Assembly: GCA_030844895.1 (NCBI GenBank)
Contig: JAUTDX010001407.1
Coordinates: forward strand, 1 to 64,000
Length of the DNA: 64,000 nt
From: Ambrosia x helenae
Lineage: Eukaryota > Streptophyta > Magnoliopsida > Asterales > Asteraceae
Reading direction: 5' to 3'
The translations under genes were made by a program, and so were the position numbers. Position 1 is the first letter of the stretch. Each line of letters starts with the position of its first letter. Of this stretch, positions 60,559-64,000 are shown piece after piece. Below the pieces are notes generated by a model. It was not told the DNA's origin, made no database searches, and saw only the letters and a list, made by a program, of their open reading frames with translations.

Positions 60559-60768
60559 TGCAGAAGAATCGGCCAACTTATTGACTCACAACGTTCACAA
60601 GAACTAATTAAATTTTCAACATAACAGACACGCAAATTTAATTAAGGGTCTCCAAAATCAAAATGAACGGCAAAGGAAGTTTAACATCAAATTAAGGTGC
60701 AAATTCTTGGTTGTAGGACATGCAATCTTCCCTTACATGCCACTTCTACAGGACCGTCAAGTTGTGAC
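60559..60768. other. Short spacer between LTR elements
   Basis: AT-rich sequence with no recognisable gene, up to the LTR that begins at 60769. Confidence 0.5.
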
Positions 60769-61113
60769 TGTTAGAACGATTTAATCAAGAAATCTAGTAG
60801 TCAAACTAAAAGTCAAATTGTGTCTTTTAGAAAGTCAATAGCTGTATGTTTAGAATAGTTACGTCGGTTATCAAAGTGTCACGCCGGTTATAATAGTAGA
60901 TATTTAACCGTCATTGTAAAGGGTATAATTAGCCATTCATATGTATCATTTGTGTGTGTGGAAATAATATTAAGTTTGTGTTTGTCAAACTCCTCTCCTC
61001 CACCCTCTGTTTTGCGAGTCACTGCACATCAACTGTGCATACTCAATCAAACATGTTCATCCATAATATTCATGTTTATTGATCCTATAATCAACAAACA
61101 TCCCTAGGAAACA
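60769..61113 (+). mobile_element. 5' LTR of a second non-autonomous LTR element
   Basis: It starts TGTTAGAACG and ends GGAAACA, followed one base later by a perfect primer-binding site TGGTATCAGAGCC (61115-61127). It does not share sequence with the LTR at 61739 beyond the first eight bases. Confidence 0.75.
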
Positions 61114-61738
61114 ATGGTATCAGAGCCATGGCAGAAAGGATCAATCAGAAGTAGTCCTGAATTGATCGCCTTCGAAGAAGAAGACCCAAAAAAACAGAGC
61201 ATGACAGGATCACAAGAGAATGATCCCGTTTTCGGGCAGAAGCGCAAAAGAATGGAAAACCAGAAAGTTTAAAACCAAATCAGAAAGAAGATCATGTTAT
61301 TGCAAGAGTGTACGTTCCAGAATTGTCTTACACAGAGTGGCGAGAAAAAGACGCAGGAAGTTCGATGATCAAGAGGATCATCCACCGAACGTTTAACATG
61401 AAAGATAGGAAGGTTTTACAAGGTGATCAAAATTCAATAAGAAAAACGAAAGAAGAATTGATGATTATTAATCAAAGGGTCGGGCAAGATTGAACCAACG
61501 CTCAATTTGGATACCGGTTTATAATTATCAAGGCATTATTCCTTCACAGCAAGAACATATCAATTTCAATCGACAGAGATGGCGTTAACACCACTTAATC
61601 TTGATCAATGTATTCGGAGAGTCAAAGTCCAAATTGAATATTGGATATCAACCGAAGAAAGAGAAAATGGACTATATAAATACGGATGAACACAAACAAT
61701 GAAAACAAGATTAAGAATTCTTGATTAGGGGCGAGCAT
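61114..61738 (+). mobile_element. Internal region of LTR element, no recognisable protein
   Basis: It runs from the primer-binding site to a polypurine tract ATTAGGGGCGAGCA that directly precedes the LTR at 61739. It is rich in A and G with charged, short frames (61308-61493 reads TEWREKDAGSSMIKRIIH) but no known domain. Because the LTRs on its two sides differ, it may be a recombinant of two elements. Confidence 0.6.
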
Positions 61739-62137
61739 GTTAGAAGATTAATATTTGGCATTAAGTTAAATAAACATAAGTTTAGTATTAATATATTATT
61801 GGATGTGACAATAGGTAAATAAATAATATGTCGCAACATGTGTATGTACACGTGTGCAGTCATACACCTTTTAATATGTTAGTTACTTGTTGGTCCAAGA
61901 GACACAACGGTTAGTATGTTGGTTATTAGGAATTTAAGGGTCAAAAGGTTGTGACGGTTGTAACCGTACATCCATTAGAATATTCTAAATAGGGAATCTG
62001 ATTGTAAACATGTTAATTCATTTGTTCAATAACAGTTAGTTTTCCACAAGCACTATTGTTTCATTCTCTATCAAATTCCATTTCAGTTTTATTCCCTCAA
62101 CCAGATCAAAGTGGTATGAGACCACCAAAAACTATCA
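61739..62137 (+). mobile_element. 5' LTR of ARID-bearing retroelement
   Basis: It starts TGTTAGAAGATTAATATTTG and ends AACTATCA, immediately followed by the primer-binding site TGGCATCAGAGCC (62138-62150). The same start recurs at 63843, which identifies the pair of LTRs. Confidence 0.85.
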
Positions 62138-63802
62138 TGGCATCAGAGCCATACGGTCCACAACCCTGTGCAGACTTGAAGCAACAGATTTGTTTCAAGA
62201 AAAGATCAGCGTATGATCAAGAAAGACGAAAGATATCCGGACAGTTCTATCAACCAAAGAGGTTCTTCAGAAATCCAACCGAAAAGACAAGGTACTATGT
62301 TTCAGAGGGTGCAGTGGTTCACCCGCATCCCCAGGGGTGTTTTATAGACGAGGAAGCCAGAAGGAAACACCAAAATATGATCAGAAGGATCAGGGATATG
62401 CAGGAAGAAATCAGAGAAGGCTGTCTTATTTGGATTCAAACCATTATGGTTCAGACGCATGATGAATTTCCAGGTATTCAGATTATCAAGACCGAAGATA
62501 CACAGAAAGTTACATGGATTCAAGTTACCCTAAAGGCATGAGATGCTCTTACTGCGACCATCCATTCCATTTCAGACGAAACTGCCCAGAAAGGTTAGGA
62601 AAAATTGAATTCTTAATTAAAGGCACTGATGAACAAACTTGGGATCAAATGTGGTTCGCTAGCATCAATAGAAAACAACATGCTACTAGTTTAAAATGGT
62701 TATTTACGGGGCTTGAAGAATCATTCGGACTAGAGGGAAGTCCGGATGGATTCAAAAGGGAATTGTATAAAGGAAAAGGGTGTGTTGATATTTGGAGTGC
62801 AAATCAAAAACATGTGATAGATAATGTCTATTACATACCCACACTCAAAAGAAATGTATTAAGTGTGGACAAACTAAAGGAACAAGGGTTCAAAGTCACA
62901 TACAATGGCGATGTATGCTACATCACCAAAGATCCATATTCAAAGGGAAAGGAAAACAAATTGTGTATGAACCAATTGTTCACTGTTGGAGATGTAACGA
63001 TAATCATCTAGGATATAAGTGTCCAAATGTTCAGATGTTTAGTGGGAATGAAGAAGTCGAAGAAGAAAAGAATGAAGCAATAATGTATTCTATGGAAGAT
63101 GAATGCAAAGAAGAAAAGGGAACAGAAGACAAGACAAAGAATGAAGATACAACGATGAAACTTATCAAGGAACAAGAATATGATAAGTCTAAGATTTGGG
63201 AAAGATTTAAAAAGATCACTACAGATCCGTATGAAGCAGGACCAAGCCAAGAGGGTCTAGTCCTTTACCCAACAAGCAAGTCACCACTTGATGATTGCAT
63301 CACCTTCATGGATCTCATACGTGTAGCGACCCAAGTGCAGTTGTATGCTGAAAAATTTGAAGCAGAATTTGAAAGAATCATCACGTGGTTCTTAAAAGAC
63401 TCTCTACAGTTCAGTACCTATCTGCCCATTCCTCGCAAAGATCATCTCGGAAGAAAAATCAAACTACTCGAAGTCTATATGACTGTTGAAAGGTTCGATA
63501 GTTTTAAGGCTGTGCAAAAACATGATCATTGGATTCATGTAGCACATAGGGTGGGATATGGGTTATTCAGAGGCTTACCTAAACTGGAGAAAGATGATCA
63601 TATAATACAAGTTCTGCAGTTGGTTTATAATCACTACTTGGAAGTTTTAACCTGGTATCATTTGGATTACAAAGAAAGGGAGGTACAGGTAATATTCAAA
63701 GATGGAAAAGAGGAAGATGAAGTTGTTTGTAGCAGCAGCAGGAAAATGGAGGAAGGCACCTTACAACCAAAGAAGCGATCCAAAAGCTCCAGTGAAGAAT
63801 AA
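62137..63802 (+). pseudogene. Retroelement polyprotein: CCHC knuckles, protease-like segment, ARID-like domain
   Basis: Three overlapping frames cover the interior. Frame 1 (from ATG 62137, whose codons overlap the primer-binding site) gives MASEPYGPQPCADLKQQICF and a basic region. Frame 2 (62514-63011) has a zinc knuckle CSYCDHPFHFRRNC and a copia-protease-like tail HVIDNVYYIPTLKRNVLSVD, but no visible Asp-Ser-Gly active site. Frame 3 (62915-63802) has a second knuckle CWRCNDNHLGYKC, an acidic linker, and a C-terminal region (about 63410-63685) matching the ARID/BRIGHT pattern: RKIKLLEVYMTVE, AVQKHDHWIHVAHRVG, VYNHYLEVLTWYH. There is no reverse transcriptase, integrase or RNase H. Frame changes could be indels or programmed; I treat the copy as decayed. 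Confidence 0.75.
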
Positions 63803-63842
63803 AAGTTTGCTATAATCTTAATGCCAAAATTAGGGGAGGCAA

Positions 63843-64000
63843 TGTTAGAAGATTAATATTTGGCATTAAGTTAAACAAACATAAGTTTTAGTAATAATAT
63901 ATTATTGGATGTGACAATAGGTAAATAAATAATATGCCACAACATGTAGATGTACAGGTGTGTAGTCTCACACCTTTTAATATGCCAGTTAATTGTTGGT
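63843..64000 (+). mobile_element. 3' LTR of the ARID-bearing element, cut by the window edge
   Basis: A polypurine tract AATTAGGGGAGGCAA precedes TGTTAGAAGATTAATATTTG, which matches the LTR at 61739 with about ten differences over the visible 158 bp. The rest lies outside the window, so the target duplication cannot be checked. Confidence 0.9.

Overview
The window is plant nuclear DNA: AT-rich, with GT-AG introns, a TFL1-family gene with the canonical 62- and 41-bp internal exons, and dense eukaryotic repeats. The repeat types (copia-associated extra ORF, ARID-bearing LTR element, Tekay-like LTRs) suggest an asterid and probably an Asteraceae species; this is an inference and no marker in the window fixes it.

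Three host genes are recognisable. (1) An 18-exon acetyl-CoA synthetase gene (5200-10098, +) has intact splice sites but three single-base indels. A broken partial copy follows at 11161-12740, carrying exons 5-8 fused to exon 16. (2) An intact 60S ribosomal protein L10a gene (13077-15198 coding, -) has a leader intron and a promoter with a telo-box and site II motifs. (3) A CENTRORADIALIS/TFL1-like phosphatidylethanolamine-binding-protein gene (51078-56307, +, 173 aa) has MITE-filled introns. It keeps the repressor-type His but has His in place of the usual Asp in the external loop.

Almost everything else is mobile DNA. 1061-3567 is a solo LTR with a 5-bp target duplication. 11269-11709 is a Mutator-type MITE with a 10-bp duplication. 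17935-18835 is a GC-richer minisatellite of about 36 bp period. 19856-21550 holds a Tourist-like MITE and a 0.67-kb tandem duplication. 21977-23544 is a complete non-autonomous LTR element with perfect duplications. 24287-24596 is another Tourist-like MITE. 25335-27135 is a PIF/Harbinger element with a broken transposase. 27494-27713 is Stowaway. 28169-29440 is a Pack-MULE carrying an exon of an RNA polymerase I/III AC40-like subunit. 29458-30678 and 47389-48459 are non-autonomous Helitrons. 31310-32640 is a PIF Myb/SANT ORF1 remnant. 36530-47196 is a composite of a gypsy-like LTR, a decayed copia pol, a second LTR-like region and a decayed extra ORF with its LTR. 56623-60558 is a copia element that lost its RNase H.

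The right edge (60769-64000) is the most unusual part. It holds nested or tandem LTR elements, one encoding two CCHC zinc knuckles, a protease-like segment and an ARID/BRIGHT-like DNA-binding domain, but no reverse transcriptase or integrase. At least five tRNA-derived SINEs and seven poly(G/C) tracts are scattered through the window.
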